From: Axinella damicornis
Taxonomy: Eukaryota > Porifera > Demospongiae > Axinellida > Axinellidae
Assembly (NCBI GenBank): GCA_963931865.1
Contig: OZ007516.1
Location: 7,146,139 to 7,210,138 of the forward strand
Reading direction: 5' to 3'
DNA length: 64,000 nt
In this document: piece after piece, positions 22,780 to 34,342 of the stretch
Numbering within the stretch: the stretch's first letter is position 1
Layout: each line of letters opens with the position of its first letter
Position numbers and translations under genes: made by a program
The notes under the pieces: model-generated
The model's input: the letters and a program-made list of their open reading frames with translations, nothing else
What the model was told of the DNA's origin: nothing
Database searches by the model: none

Positions 22780-23678
22780 GTCATACTTCTAGCCAGCTTA
22801 CTTGTTCCCATGCTCTTGTGTAGGATGGGAGAAAAACACCTGGTACATTCATGCTCTTGTGTAGGATGGGAGAAAAAACGCCTGGTACACAATATGGCAT
22901 CCACAAAAGAACTGGGAACAAAGCTAACTATGTATACAATATGTGGTTATACTCCAAGTTTCTGGAGCGGTTGTTTTACTTATACATGTAAATGTCATGT
23001 ATTAAGTGCCGCATGCATGTCCAAGTTCACAGTATTCGACAGTGTGGGGGTTTAAATTTTGAAGTGAACAGGCTGGTTGGTCGCGTTGCTGACAGACCTG
23101 ATGAAGATTGATTGAAACGTCATAAAAGTTCTCCTGCCGTGTGAAGTCCAACAACTGACAATCATAGTTCAGCTGTTTCTGGCATGCATAGCTTACCATG
23201 AATTCGTTGTCGTTTTTTCTACCAATGTGCAGGGGCGGATCCAGGAAAAAATGTAGGGGGGGCTATCATGCGGCCACTGCCAAAGGTAGTGTATATATAG
23301 AGGCACGTATATAGTGCTGATCTAATCCGTGCAAAGCCCGGGAAAATCTCAGTTATCTATAGATGGGTTGTTGTAGCGCCTTCGTGCTGCCTCACTACTT
23401 TCATCCGTGAACGTCTATGTGACTAGTCATGAATCACCGATGTCAGAGTCCGATGAAGATTCGGCATGCATGTGGTCTGAACTGAGAACCATTTTTGTCC
23501 CACTAGCACGAGTTGACTCTGTATATATCTGATTCAGTCTGACTGTCACAAGCTGTTTCCATCCAAAACATAAAGTCCATCATTGAGCTTCCTTTCAACT
23601 TGTTTGTTGTTGGTTTCAACACTGTAAGTTGGTCCATGTATAAACAAGGTGTGGTTAGAAGCGGAAAGGGGGGGCTAG

Positions 23679-23712
<34 letters not shown>

Positions 23713-24013
23713 ACCCTGGATCCGCCCCTGATGTGTCTCCGCACACTACTTTTATCGACAACATTGATCTCCTCAGCCATATTTTAACACATGTAGATGC
23801 AGTGCACTTGCCCATGAGAATGAACTATAAGTTATCTTGTCGAAATACCATTTGAATTCATTATAACCAATCTTATGCTGGATTCCTATAACCTTGAGAA
23901 TCAGAAATGGCAGGTATCATGCACACTTATCACCCAGGAATACTTCCTGATAGGTGAAAATCATACTGAAAAAGTTTCAATCTGCGCTTGCTGCCTCCAG
24001 CCCTGTACTTATA
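22441..24013. repeat. Segmental duplication SD1, copy B (pairs with 10070-11727)
   Basis: Same order and content as copy A. Death-domain exon b is identical in reading frame. Copy B lacks one GATGGGAGAAAAACGCC unit and several short stretches, and its poly-C run is longer. Confidence 0.9.
23230..23730. mobile_element. hAT-like MITE with poly-C arm, copy 2 (501 bp)
   Basis: Ends CAGGGGCGGATCCAGG and CTGGATCCGCCCCTG with flanking ATGTG, and a C run of 34 at 23679-23712 (one more block after an A). It was duplicated along with SD1, so it was already present before that duplication. Confidence 0.85.
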
Positions 24014-24239
24014 ATCCAGTCAGCCATTTGTTCCCAAAACAAGTGTAACTGTGGGATTATGGATTTAGAATGCTATTTGTAATCGATGTATAGCTGCCAT
24101 TCCATGCACTCTGTGAGTAGAGATCTGAAATTGTGTTATGCAAATTATGTACAACAACTCATTCACAGCAATGAACTAACTAACTGCGGCGTGGATCTTC
24201 ACTCTAGGCCAGGGATGCAGAATTCGGTAGTACAATCGT

Positions 24240-25172
24240 ACTTGGTTGTGGTGGTTGTACTGGTTGCAGTGGTTGTGGTGGTTGTACTGGTTGTACTGGT
24301 TGCAGTGGTTGTACTGGTTGCAGTGGTTGTACTGGTTGTGGTGGTAATGGTGGTTGTACTGGTTGTGGTGGTTGTACTGGTTGTACTGGTTGTGGTGGTT
24401 GTAGTGGTTGTGGTGGTTGTACTGGTTGTGGTGGTTGTAGTGGTTGTGGTTGTTGTGGTGGTTGTACTGGTTGTGGTGGTTGTACTGGTTGTGGTGGTTG
24501 TACTGGTTGCAGTGGTTGTACTGGTTGCAGTGGTTGTACTGGTTGTGGTGGTAATGGTGGTTGTGGTGGTTGTACTGGTTGTGGTGGTTGTACTGGTTGC
24601 AGTGGTTGTACTGGTTGTGGTGGTTGTACTGGTTGTACTGGTTGTGGTGGTTGTACTGGTTGTACTGGTTGTGGTGGTTGTACTGGTTGTGGTGGTAATG
24701 GTGGTTGTACTGGTTGCAGTGGTTGTACTGGTTGTGGTGGTAATGGTGGTTGTACTGGTTGTGGTGGTTGTACTGGTTGTACTGGTTGTGGTGGTTGTAC
24801 TGGTTGTGGTGGTAATGGTGGTTGTACTGGTTGTGGTGGTTGTACTGGTTGTACTGGTTGTGGTGGTTGTACTGGTTGTACTGGTTGTGGTGGTAATGGT
24901 GGTTGTGGTGGTTGTACTGGTTGCAGTGGTTGTACTGGTTGTGGTGGTAATGGTGGTTGTACTGGTTGTGGTGGTTGTACTGGTTGTACTGGTTGTGGTG
25001 GTTGTAGTGGTTGTGGTGGTTGTGGTGGTTGTACTGGTTGTGGTGGTTGTACTGGTTGTACTGGTTGTGGTGGTTGTACTGGTTGTACTGGTTGTGGTGG
25101 TTGTACTGGTTGTACTGGTTGTGGTGGTTGTAGTGGTTGTGGTGGTTGTACTGGTTGTGGTGGTTGAACTGG
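24240..25172. repeat. Complex TGGTTG/TACTGGTTG minisatellite (about 930 bp)
   Basis: Built of GGTTGT, ACTGGTTGT, GGTGGTTGT and GGTAATGGT words in higher-order arrays. All frames stay open over most of it: Val/Leu on the plus strand, QPVQPP and YNHHNQ on the minus strand. That is a property of the repeat, and no splice sites or unique flanking coding sequence support a gene. Confidence 0.95.
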
Positions 25173-25442
25173 TTGTGGAGGATGTATGTACTCTTCTCTA
25201 TATAATGCATTCAGTGTGTACACTTTGTAATCGTGTAAGATAGCAATGATATACCGGAGTTGCGCGTTATTAAGCACATGCAGATGGTATTATATCATAG
25301 CAACATTAATACTTCGATATGTAACTCAGCAATAAAAGAATGCAGGCTAAACTAGTTCCCATGTTTGGGTCTTCGCTGAAGCGGTAAAATGCCTTGATGT
25401 AATCCATCTAGCAATGCATCTGCTCACCTCTTACGACGCCTA

Positions 25443-26806
25443 CTAGTGTTCAAGGTGGTGGTGACAGGCTGGGAGGTGGTGGCGCTGGTGCCAGGCTGGG
25501 AGGTGGTGGTGCTGGTGCTGTGCTGGGAGGTGGTGGCACTGGTGCCAGGCTGGGAGGTGGTGGCACTGGGAGGTGGTGGCGCTGGTGTCACGCTGGGAGG
25601 TGGTGGCGCTGGTCCCAGGCTGGGAGGTGGTGGCGCTGGTGTCACGCTGGGAGGTGGTGGCGCTGGTGTCTCGCTGGGAGGTGGTGGCGCTGGTGTCACG
25701 CTGGGAGGTGGTGGCACTGGTGTCACGCTGGGAGGTGGTGGCGCTGGTGTCACGCTGGGAGGTGGTGGCGCTGGTGTCACGCTGGGAAGTGGTGGTGCTG
25801 GTGTCATGCTGGGAGGTGGTGGCGCTGGTGTCACACTGGGAGGTGGTGGCGCTGGTGTCACGCTGGGAGGTGGTGGCGCTGGTGTCACGCTGGGAGGTGG
25901 TGGCGCTGGTGTCACGCTGGGAGGTGGTGGCGCTGGTGCCAGGCTGGTAGGTGGTGGCGCTGGAGGCAGGCTGGAAGGTGGCACTGGTGCGGGACGTGGT
26001 GTTGGTGCCAGGCTGGGAGGTTGCACCAGGATACTGGGGATTCACACCTGTGCAAATAATATACATGTCTAAATCAATACCACACCGTAGTAAAATACTA
26101 CTGTCAATTTGAAGGCTGGCAGAATGTAGACCACTACATGCAGTATCCCCGCGAACCCTGTCCCATCGGCAGGGCCTGGGTACAAGAGAATGTCTAAATC
26201 ATTGATCTTGGTGAATACTTATTTCTTGCAAGAGGGAGTCTCAAATCCTCTGGGAACACCTGTAGGTGGATCACAGGGACCTTGATGGATAAGATTTCTC
26301 CATTCCATTCTAGCTGATGGTTCAGCTGGTGAAAGGTGCGACTTTGACCCCTTGTGCCACAGTTATACTGGGAGACCATGTCCCTAAGTTCGTCGATGGT
26401 GAACTTGGGTGTAATGCCCTTTGTATCCATTAGACTGGTTGCCACATCAACCACCACACTGATGCTTTCCCTCCCAGCAGTTTTGCCCAGTTGCAGAAAG
26501 GCACGGACCTGCATGTATGGGGTTAATACCGTATCCAGTAAACAGTGCAAGGTGTAGCCGAACAGTATGGAGTTGTTCATACATGCACATGTCAGATGTG
26601 CGAAGTTATGCTCTAACCTGGTGGCTGCTTTCAAACGTCTGTGCCAGTTCAATGAGGTTGCTGCCGACCTCGGCCCAGTACTGGGCAGCAACCGTCTCCG
26701 GATCAAGTGGCACCTCGCTGGTGATGGTTTCACCCTTGTGTTGAAGTTGGTCCAGCTGGGGTGTGAACCTTGCAATTGCCTCCCACACATTCTCCGGACT
26801 AGTCAT
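25443..26806 (-). CDS. Gene E: unrecognised protein, two unique exons plus a repeat exon
   Basis: Exon A (26806-26618) opens with an ATG and reads MTSPENVWEAIARFTPQLDQ to AQTFESSHQ, then GTTAGA; exactly 63 codons. Exon B (26508-26260) follows a CATACATGCAG acceptor in the same phase, 83 codons from VRAFLQLGKTAGRESISVVV to IPVIHLQ-like sequence, then GTGTTC. An intron of 109 bases separates them. If exon B is spliced, a CCCCAG acceptor at 26034 would lead in phase 0 into a Thr/Ser-rich frame of the 27-bp minisatellite (ATTSQRDTS units); if not, the protein ends 21 residues later at 26194. The unique part is acidic-helical and predicted soluble; I do not recognise the family. It could be nested in an intron of D2-G1, its ATG being 64 bases from the G1 linker exon and divergent from it. 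Confidence 0.5.
25448..26022. repeat. 27-bp minisatellite, about 20 units
   Basis: Unit GCTGGGAGGTGGTGGCGCTGGTGTCAC with variants. Because 27 is a multiple of three, all frames stay open: PAPPPPSVT or ATTSQRDTS on the minus strand, GGGGAGVTL on the plus strand. One unit near 25560 is short by several bases and switches the minus-strand frame. It may be the last exon of gene E. Confidence 0.9.
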
Positions 26807-26870
26807 GGAGGTGAATGAGGGGGCAGTAGCTACTTGATTGAATCGTGGTATTTGTGTTCTCTCGATACAG

Positions 26871-29018
26871 AGCCACAGAAGGGAGAGAAACCTGTTCAGC
26901 CTGCAAAACCAGAGAAACCAGTTTCCAAACCTCCTGCAGAAGAAACAAAAACTACCACTCATATTGAAGGTATAGTGGTATAGTCTGGTATACACATCCA
27001 CACAGTACATGTAGCAGTTCTGCTTCACTACTATTTCGAGGGGCAACCGCACTCCTGGTAGCCGCGTTGCAACCCCGTTGCGACTCGCCGTAGCGAAGCT
27101 AAATATTGCAATTCGTTCCAATTAACGCACAGGCCACGTGGCAACCACGCTCAGTCGATCGCGAGCAATGGCGACCAAAAGGACGACATGACATTATTAC
27201 AGCACTCACAACTTAGCCAGCACGGTGAGTTTTGGCATGTAAGCGTCAGTGAACGACAGTGATCACGGCCGTGTGGTCAGAATCTTTGTGTGCCTTTCCT
27301 AAGAACGGTACTGCCACCGGAAGTCGGAGAGAGCGCTCTAGCAATGGCGGCCACGGCGAGACAAAAGCGCTTGTATCTCCACCACCAAGGTGAGTTTCAG
27401 CACAATTATTATACGTTTGTCTCACTGCATGATAGCGATCACGACGGTGTAGTCAGAATCTCGGTAGACCTTTCCTGCGAGCTATGAGGTTTGATTATTT
27501 ACATTATTTACATTAATTAATTAATTAACGAGGGGCAACCGCACTCCTGGTAGCCGTTGCAACGCCGTCTGCGACTCGCCGGGCCGTAGCGAAAGCTAAG
27601 TATCGCAGTTAGTTCCAATTAACGCACATGCCACGTGGCAACTACGCTGTTGTCGATCGCTAGCAATGGCGGCCAAAGGGAAGACACGAAGTTACTACAG
27701 CACTTACAACTTTGCCAGCACGGTGAGTTTTGGCATGTAAGCGTCAGTGAACGACAGCGATCACGGCCATGCGGTCAGAATCTTCGTGTGCCTTTGCTAA
27801 GAACAGTACTGCCACCGGAAGTCGGAGAGAGCGCTCGAGCAATGGCGGCCACGGCGAGACATAAGCGCTTGTATCTCCACCACCAAGGTGAGTTTCAGCA
27901 CAATTATTATACGTTTGTCTAACTGCATGATAGCCATCACGACGGTGTAGTCAGAATCTCTGTAGACTTTTCCTGCGAGCTGTGAGGTTTGATTATTTAC
28001 ATTAATTAATTAATTAATTACGCGGCACAATTTTTCCCCTACCAGGAGTGTAATTACGCGGCACAATTTTTCCTATACCAGGAGTGTAACAATGATGTCG
28101 ATAAGTACAATCAATACATTAGGATTTTAACGTGCGTGTGTGTGTGTGTGTCTGTGCGTGACGCAAGTGGGATGTTTGTGGGGCGGGATTAGACTAGTGA
28201 CACGCAACCTTCGTACTTCAATTTCAAACTCCGCGAAGAATGTTCTGATTGTGTCCGCTTCAACTGCTGCTCCCCACATCCGCTTGTAGCCCCAGCTGGA
28301 TTCCAGCCCATGTCCAGGCCCAATGTTCTCGGGGAACAGTTGAAGCAGACGCAATCGGGGAGCAGTTGAAGCAGATGCAATCAGGGAGCTGCAGCTGAAG
28401 CGGACGCAATTTGTGTCCACTTCAACTGCTGCTCCCCACATCCGCTTGTAGCCCCAGCTGGATTCCAGCCCATGTCCAGGCCCAATGTTCTCGGGGAACA
28501 GTTGAAGCGGATGCAATCGGGGAGCAGTTGAAGCAGATGCAATCGGGGAGCTGCAGCTGAAGCGGACGCAATCAGCAAGTAGCAGCTGTAGCAGACGCAA
28601 ATGGAGAGCAGTAGTTGAAAGCAGCTGAAGTTACAACCACAGGCTACAGTCGAAGCAGAATGAGATTGGGGGGACTAATAGCACAATTGCATGCTGCCGA
28701 AGGCAGTGGTATAGAGGCACGTAGTGCTGATGAGTCCGCGCAAAGCACAGAAAAAAATTTCCGCCTTCATTTTTTCAGTTACCAGGATGGGCTCTTGTGG
28801 CACCTTCGTCCCTTCAGTTTAGCAATAACCCATTTCTCATGATACAAAATAACCCTTTTCTCTCTAGACTGTTAGTAGATGTCCCACGCCCGGCGGAATA
28901 AACTTTCTGAAGCTACTAGGAGCCAAGCAGTAAGCAACTAGCTATTGGCTTATACTGATTTCTGCTTTACATGGAGGGGCCTAGCCCCCGCTGGTGCACA
29001 GTTGGGGGGGGGCTAAAG

Positions 29019-29049
<31 letters not shown>

Positions 29050-32000
29050 ATGACATGCAGGCTACCCTGGTCACAGATATGCTGGAGACCTGGTTACACA
29101 AATGTTTACTTTGTGTTTCAGAGATTAATTGCATAAGGGAACTTATTATCTAGCTATATACAGATTATCCACCCGAGACCGTTAACGTTAGTGCAGTAAC
29201 TAATTAGCCCCATAATGCACAAAACTGGTATCTAAATACTTAGTGTTACTCACTGACGTGAAACAGCCATTGGCCTTCGAAACTGCATTATCTAGATAAT
29301 GCACACTTAAGTGTGCATTAAGCGATTTATTGTTCAGTCATGTGATCGATTCTGAGGCGTCTGATTCGTTGAGGGTCACGTGAGGGTTTTTTAGTGCACC
29401 AAGGGTAACGGTGGGATAGTGCACGAGCCAAAGAGGAGTACATTATCTGCCCGAGACCATTATTACATTGCCCGAGTGCACTAACTGGGTATTTAGTGTT
29501 GCTCACTTGCCTGAAACAGCTGTTCATCTTTGAAAGTGTGCATTAATTTTCAGTCATGTGAGTGAAATTTAAAATTTACCATAGGATGTACTAGCAGGAT
29601 AACAGACAAAGAAGCAAGCTCATAGAATGGTACTACCTAGCAGTTCACAAAAATACTCGCGAATATATATATAGAGTACGTGGCAGTTGAGAATCAATAC
29701 GTCGAAAAGTCAGATTTCTTCTTCTTCCTCATTGACTAGCATAACTGGCCAACTAAAGCAGTTCTTGAGCTAGTTCACTCACAGAACAACATCATTTTCA
29801 CATAGTAGCTCATTTCAGCACTTTTGTCTGCATACCAGCACTTCTGGCTAGCTACAATGTATGATTCCGCGAAAATCTAACATGATGCCATAGACAAACT
29901 GTCAAAGGTTCAGACCAAACCATTGCGCGTGTGCAGTCTACAGCTTGTGCTGGTTACATTTTGGGCACTTACCGAGTCCTGTACATTTTATGAATGGGAT
30001 TGGAGTGAGGATGGGTCATAGCATTTCCTTCACTTTTGAGAGGTGTAGCTAGGACAGGCCATCATTTTCAGAGAAGGATTTACTTTTTAGTTACTACGAG
30101 GGGCAACCACACTCCTGGTAGCCGTTGCAACCCCGCGGTTGCCTCGCCGTGGCGAAGCTAATTATTGCAATTCGTTCCAATTAACGCACATGCCACGTGG
30201 CTCAGTCGATTGCGAGCAATGGCCACCAAAACGAAGACAAGACATTATTACAGCACTCACAACTTAGCCAGCACGATGAGTTTCGGTATATAAGCGTCAG
30301 TGAACGACAGCGATCACGGCCGTGTGGTCAAAATCTTCGTGTGCCTTTCCCAAGAATGGTACTGCCACCGGAAGTCGAAGAGAGCGCTCGAGCAATGGCG
30401 GGCAACAGCGAGACAAAAGTGCTCATATCTCCACCACCAAGGTGAGTTTCAGCACCAACTTTTATCATTCAGGTCAGTGCATGATAGCGATCACGGCGGT
30501 GTAGTCAGAATCTTTGTAGGCCAATCCCAAGTACTCGAACATTATTTATATTACGAGGGGCAACCGCACTCCTGGTAGCCGCGGTTAAACGATAGCACAA
30601 GCTAAATGTGACAGTTCGTTCCAATTATCACGCATCACCTGAGTACCACGATATAGGGAAGATCAGAAATTGCTCTCAAGCGCATTGCAACCCCGGTTGC
30701 GACTCGCCGTGGCGCAAGCTACGTAGCTAAGTATTGCAATTCGTTCCAATTAACGCACATGCCACGTGGCAACCACGCTAGCGCTCAGAATCTCTGTAGG
30801 CCAAGCCTAAGTACTCAAACATTATTTATATTAATTAATTATTTATGCGGCACAATTTTTCCCCTACCAGGAGTGTAATATTATTTACGCGGCACAATTT
30901 TTCCCCTACCAGGAGTGTAATATAACAAGATTTTATATTGTTCACTTTCTCTTGCACCTCAGATCAGTCACTTCATCCCAAACCACCCACATCCAGTGAA
31001 GGCAATGCGTGTGATGATGATGAAAAGGATTGGGGTAGGTTAAGGGGACATTATAAGGCACGTTCTTTTCAGAAATACGATACTCTGCACAGTACGTTTG
31101 TTACCGAGCTTATGACAGTTAAGCACAAATTATAGAGTATGCTTATTATATCATTTTCACAGCACTCTATATTCAAGTTGCTTCGCAAGTGACAGAGGAG
31201 GAATGGGAGCATGCCTCAGTAGCTTCAGATCAGCTCTGGGATGAGCTCATGTTAACTGTTAGAGACAAAGTCAACTACAAGGGTGTTACTTTGATGGAAA
31301 CACAGGAAGGTCCACAGCCTCATCCAGAAATCGTGATAGGTGTGAAGGTATCAACATCTGATCTAAATATACCCAACCTGTATAAGGGGGTTTCTGTGCG
31401 AGTCATACAAGATGACATCATAGCTGAAAAACTTGCCAATGGGAATAGGCGTCATGGTTCTCCTGTACTTCGTCCTGGTGATTCTGTTGCCAAAGAAGCC
31501 ACACCTGAAACCTATGGAAGCTTGGGCTGCTTTCTCAAAAGCTCATCAGAAAATAGTGCAGTCTTCTTTGTTACTTGCTACCACAATTTTGAACATGAAG
31601 AGCGACCAGGACCCACACCTTATGATGTAAGAGTAGTCCCACCACAAAAAGGAGAGCCAATCCAAGTAAACGAAATTACTCGAGGAGAATATCATGTAGG
31701 TATAGAAGAAAGGGAAGAAAGTGATGTATGCCTAGTCAAATTGGCAGAAGGTGTGGAATGGGATAACACAATTTCCAACGATGGCAAGAGTGTTGTTCTG
31801 AAAGGCATACATAAAGGAAGGTGGCCAAGAGCTTTCAAACTCTTGTGCAAAAATGGTGCTGAAAGTGGGTACACAGAAGGTTTCATTCGCACAACAGACT
31901 TGCAAACAAACCCCGAGCCACTGGTTAGACGTTCTTTTGAGATTTACTCAGGGAGTAAATGTAAAGCAATCTGTGCCCGTGGCGATTCTGGTTCAGTGTT

Positions 32001-32217
32001 TGCATATAAGGAGGATGGAAATGTAGCTGGATTGCTTTATAAAGGAAGTAGAAAACGAGAGCACACCTTGCACGCACATGAATCAGGGACATATATAGGC
32101 AGCACGACAGTTGGTTTTGCTTACCCCTTCCATATATTGTGTGACAGACTTCAACGTCTTGATTGTAGTCTGAAGCAGTTGGAAGTTCCTCCTCCAGAAG
32201 GTGCTGTTTCATCGTAA
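26871..32217 (+). CDS. G1: linker plus PA-clan (chymotrypsin-fold) serine protease domain
   Basis: Three exons join without a phase break: 26871-26969 (Pro/Lys linker, KPVQPAKPEKPVSKPP), 30963-31034 (acidic, DDDEKDW) and 31163-32217 with the stop. The last exon carries, counting from the codon at 31189, a His in FVTCYHNF (about 132), an Asp in EESDVCLVKL (about 179) and a Ser in CARGDSGSV (about 267). Order and spacing fit the catalytic triad of a chymotrypsin-like protease. There is no signal peptide or zymogen activation site, so it is probably intracellular, possibly self-processing. The first exon begins in phase 1 and would accept the Death-domain exon 22637-22779, as in G2. Two transposon-like inserts lie in the first intron. 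Substrate unknown. Confidence 0.75.
27037..28089. mobile_element. CGAGGGGCAACC element, tandem two-unit copy
   Basis: Copy 2 of the duplication has the empty site (GACTATTTCAATGATG at 48760). The insert begins CGAGGGGCAACCGCACTCC and ends CTACCAGGAGTGTAA, so CACTCCTGGTAG is present at both ends in inverted form. There is no clear target duplication. It holds two tandem units of about 490 bases (starting 27037 and 27528). Each unit has ATGGCGGCC-type starts followed by about 15-19 codons and GGTGAGTTT, resembling a captured first exon and donor. Transposon class is not recognised. Confidence 0.7.
28090..28680. repeat. Tandem duplication with GAAGC(A/G)GACGCAATC words
   Basis: A unit of about 175 bases (CCGCTTCAACTGCTGCTCCCCACATCC onward, including CCCATGTCCAGGCCCAATG) is present twice in tandem; copy 2 at 48770-49195 has one full unit plus a short partial. 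GGGGAGCAGTTGAAGC and GGACGCAATC recur within it in both orientations. A TG microsatellite starts at 28134. No exon is supported. Confidence 0.7.
28670..29060. mobile_element. Decayed hAT-like MITE with C31 tract
   Basis: The interior (CGAAGGCAGTGGTATAGAGGCACGTAGTGCTGAT and following) matches the hAT-like MITE at 10895, but the CAGGGG end is replaced by GGGGGGACTAATAG and the right end is GGGGGGGGGCTAAAG followed by 31 C. Pairs with 49195-49610. Confidence 0.6.
29061..30096. other. G1 intron, no feature beyond short inverted repeats
   Basis: Nearly identical to 49610-50650. It contains repeated CTGAAACAGC(C/T)(A/G)TT blocks about 245 bases apart (29260 and 29505), indicating an old internal duplication, and the palindrome AATGCACACTTAAGTGTGCATT at 29299. 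No exon is supported. Confidence 0.5.
30097..30920. mobile_element. CGAGGGGCAACC element, second insertion (824 bp)
   Basis: Same ends as the insert at 27037 (CGAGGGGCAACC... and ...CTACCAGGAGTGTAA). The second block has the empty site TTACTATATAACAAG at 50647. Again at least two partial units are present in tandem (30097 and 30553) with the ATGGCCACC / ATGGCGGGC starts. Both insertions occur only in copy 1, so they postdate the duplication or were lost from copy 2. Confidence 0.7.
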
Positions 32218-32900
32218 AGCATATACCTCCTGCATGACATCACCTTGCAAGCTACTTATTAAACTTTGTCACCTTAATTACATAATATGCATACAGATCG
32301 ACAATGTTAACTCCTCCTAGGATGTATGCTGGCAAAAGTGTTTTTGTTAACACCGTTTGTGCTATAGTAGGCTTTCCTCATCGAGAGTCTTTATTTCCTT
32401 CCTTTGTGGATTCACCTGATGTAGAGTAGCTGTCACGTCATGTCTTTTCATTGATTACTTATTAATTTTTTTCTCCTTGGTACACTTTTGTGATGGGCTG
32501 GTTACATTATTAAGATGGTTGCTTTTTTTCAGCATTTTGTTTGACGTGAATTAGACTTTTGCTACTCTGAGAGTGTACATCTGCGATGTAGCATGTGGCA
32601 CTATTGTGGAGTCTATCACTCACAAAGTAACAAGAGGAAGAATGGGAGACATTCTCCTCTGTCTATTTAGAGCAAGCAAAAAAAATCCTGTTACCGATGA
32701 AACTGTTTGTACAAGACGCACGTGCACACGAGTATGCCACAGATCACCCACAAATACGTGAAAATAAAAAAGATCACAAAAATAGCAATCAGCCTACAAA
32801 ATACAACAGTTTCTTGTCGTTTTCCCAGATGGAGACGTACACTCACCTAGCCAATCCTCCATCTCAGTTTGTAGTTCTATGCATAACCGAGCTGCTACTA

Positions 32901-32924
32901 TACTGCGCATGCGCATGCGCAGTA
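32901..32924. promoter_or_regulatory. Palindrome with overlapping GCGCATGCGC sites (NRF1-like)
   Basis: TACTGCGCATGC and its complement make a perfect 24-bp palindrome that contains two overlapping copies of GCGCATGCGC. That word is the binding core of the animal factor NRF1, commonly found in promoters. Whether a promoter lies here is not shown; the nearest plus-strand frame starts at 33437. Confidence 0.35.
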
Positions 32925-33436
32925 GAGCGTTGTTCGATAGGGCTCCGTTGTTCGAACCACCGAATTCTTCCCACCAAGACAACACATTTTCATGCATTCA
33001 GCGCAAACCACTTTCGTAGGTACAGTGTACTCCTCTCCCACAGCATTCGCTCCTCAGCGGCCAAACTTGGTGGAGCCCGCACACATGGAGAGACCCCTCT
33101 GGCAATACCGTTAATGATATTCATGACCCCACAAGCCCAGCAATCAGAGGTCAAAGGTGGATGTCAGCCGGATTTTCGCCCAGCATTTCCCTAAACTTGG
33201 GCCAGATCTGACTGATGGAAACTGTCTATAGCAGTCACCATGGGACCCACGGGGCCACCGTTCACTTTTTTGCCGACGCAATCCCCCTTTTTGCCTTGAC
33301 CTGTGAACCAACAACCAACTATGACGTCATAATGATGTATACGGAGGTATACGATCCACGAAATAAGAAATACGGAGGTGGCCGAATAATAGACACGTGC
33401 AATGAAGGTTGACGAGCGCGTTGACGATCCGAGGCC

Positions 33437-33545
33437 ATGGAAGAAGCGCGTCCTCCTACCAAGAAGCTCTGCAGTCGTGGGGCAGATCTCACATCACTGA
33501 GCGTATATCACGTCAGAAAACACTTGGCTGGGTCAAATCACTTGA
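33437..33545 (+). CDS. Possible first exon of an unrecognised gene
   Basis: ATG at 33437 opens MEEARPPTKKLCSRGADLTS and continues to HLAGSNHLK, followed by GTACAG, a possible donor in phase 0. The HxxxHL-GSNHLK end slightly resembles the edge of a zinc-binding domain. Present only in copy 1. Weak: no second exon is identified. Confidence 0.2.
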
Positions 33546-34342
33546 AGGTACAGGCAGCGAGTGGGCTGCGGGCGCCCACGTTCACCAAGAAGACGCCTGT
33601 GGTGCAGCGCCCGTGCGCAGAGCTGAAATTGAGGTAGCGAGAGGGCCTAGGGGGGATATGGAGGCGGTTTTGACGGCATAAAAGGCTAGAATCCCTGCAA
33701 ATACCAAATTGCCACTCCGAGTACTTTTTTGCCTGAGGGGAGAAACAACCAACCAACTAAAGTGGCATTGCGTCTGGCAATTTGGTAACTGTGGCCCCGT
33801 GATGGGGCCCCAGTATTTTTGGCCACTAGAGACAGTACAGGTGGCTGCCTTAACCCTTTAAGCCCCATTGACGTCTATAGATGTCATTTAGACCCTGTGC
33901 ACTTGTAGGGCTTCTCATGAGTCCAAAAAGAGACCAAAAAGGCTTCAGAGGGCCTAGGGACAAGTTTGAGAGACAAACCTCAAAATTTGATCAGATTTCG
34001 GCGCACACCCCCCACTAAACGTAGAAGCGGGAGGGGGGGGGGGTATCAAAAGGGGGGTCAGCAACCCCCGGCCCCTTCGCATGTTAACTTGTGGGCATTT
34101 TTATTTTATTTTAATGAGATTCATCGACCCATGGATTTTTGATTTTAATGATATTCATAGACCCCACCCAGGGCCTCAAGAAAACATGCAAATTGGTGGT
34201 GTAAGGTGTGCCACAGTACTACATTGGAACATGATTTTGAGACGTCAAAGTGCTGTCACTACTGACTCCACTGACACACCTACACGTGAGCATAAGATTT
34301 GGGACTGTGCTAGGACCACTTTATCTGTTGCATGGAAGTGGC

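Larger units (their letters stand above)
32218..34333. other. G1 3' flank and copy-1-specific sequence
   Basis: 32218-32505 matches copy 2 and is probably 3' untranslated sequence. From about 32505 to 34040 copy 1 has sequence absent from copy 2, where a poly-G and hAT-like fragment sits instead. It includes a perfect 24-bp palindrome (32901-32924) and a short frame at 33437. 34080-34333 again matches copy 2 (52790-53023). Confidence 0.5.

Noticed and set aside
24086..25277. Long frames of Val/Leu (plus) and QPVQPP or YNHHNQ (minus), up to 385 codons
   Set aside because: They are translations of a repeat whose period is a multiple of three; no unique coding sequence or splice context.
28127..28600. 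Minus-strand frames with LQLLLADCVRFSCSS units, also at 48797-49173
   Set aside because: Product of the local tandem duplication; frames differ between copies.
31925..32212. 95-codon minus-strand frame duplicated exactly at 51665-51952
   Set aside because: Conserved only because it is antisense to the protease exon, which is itself duplicated.
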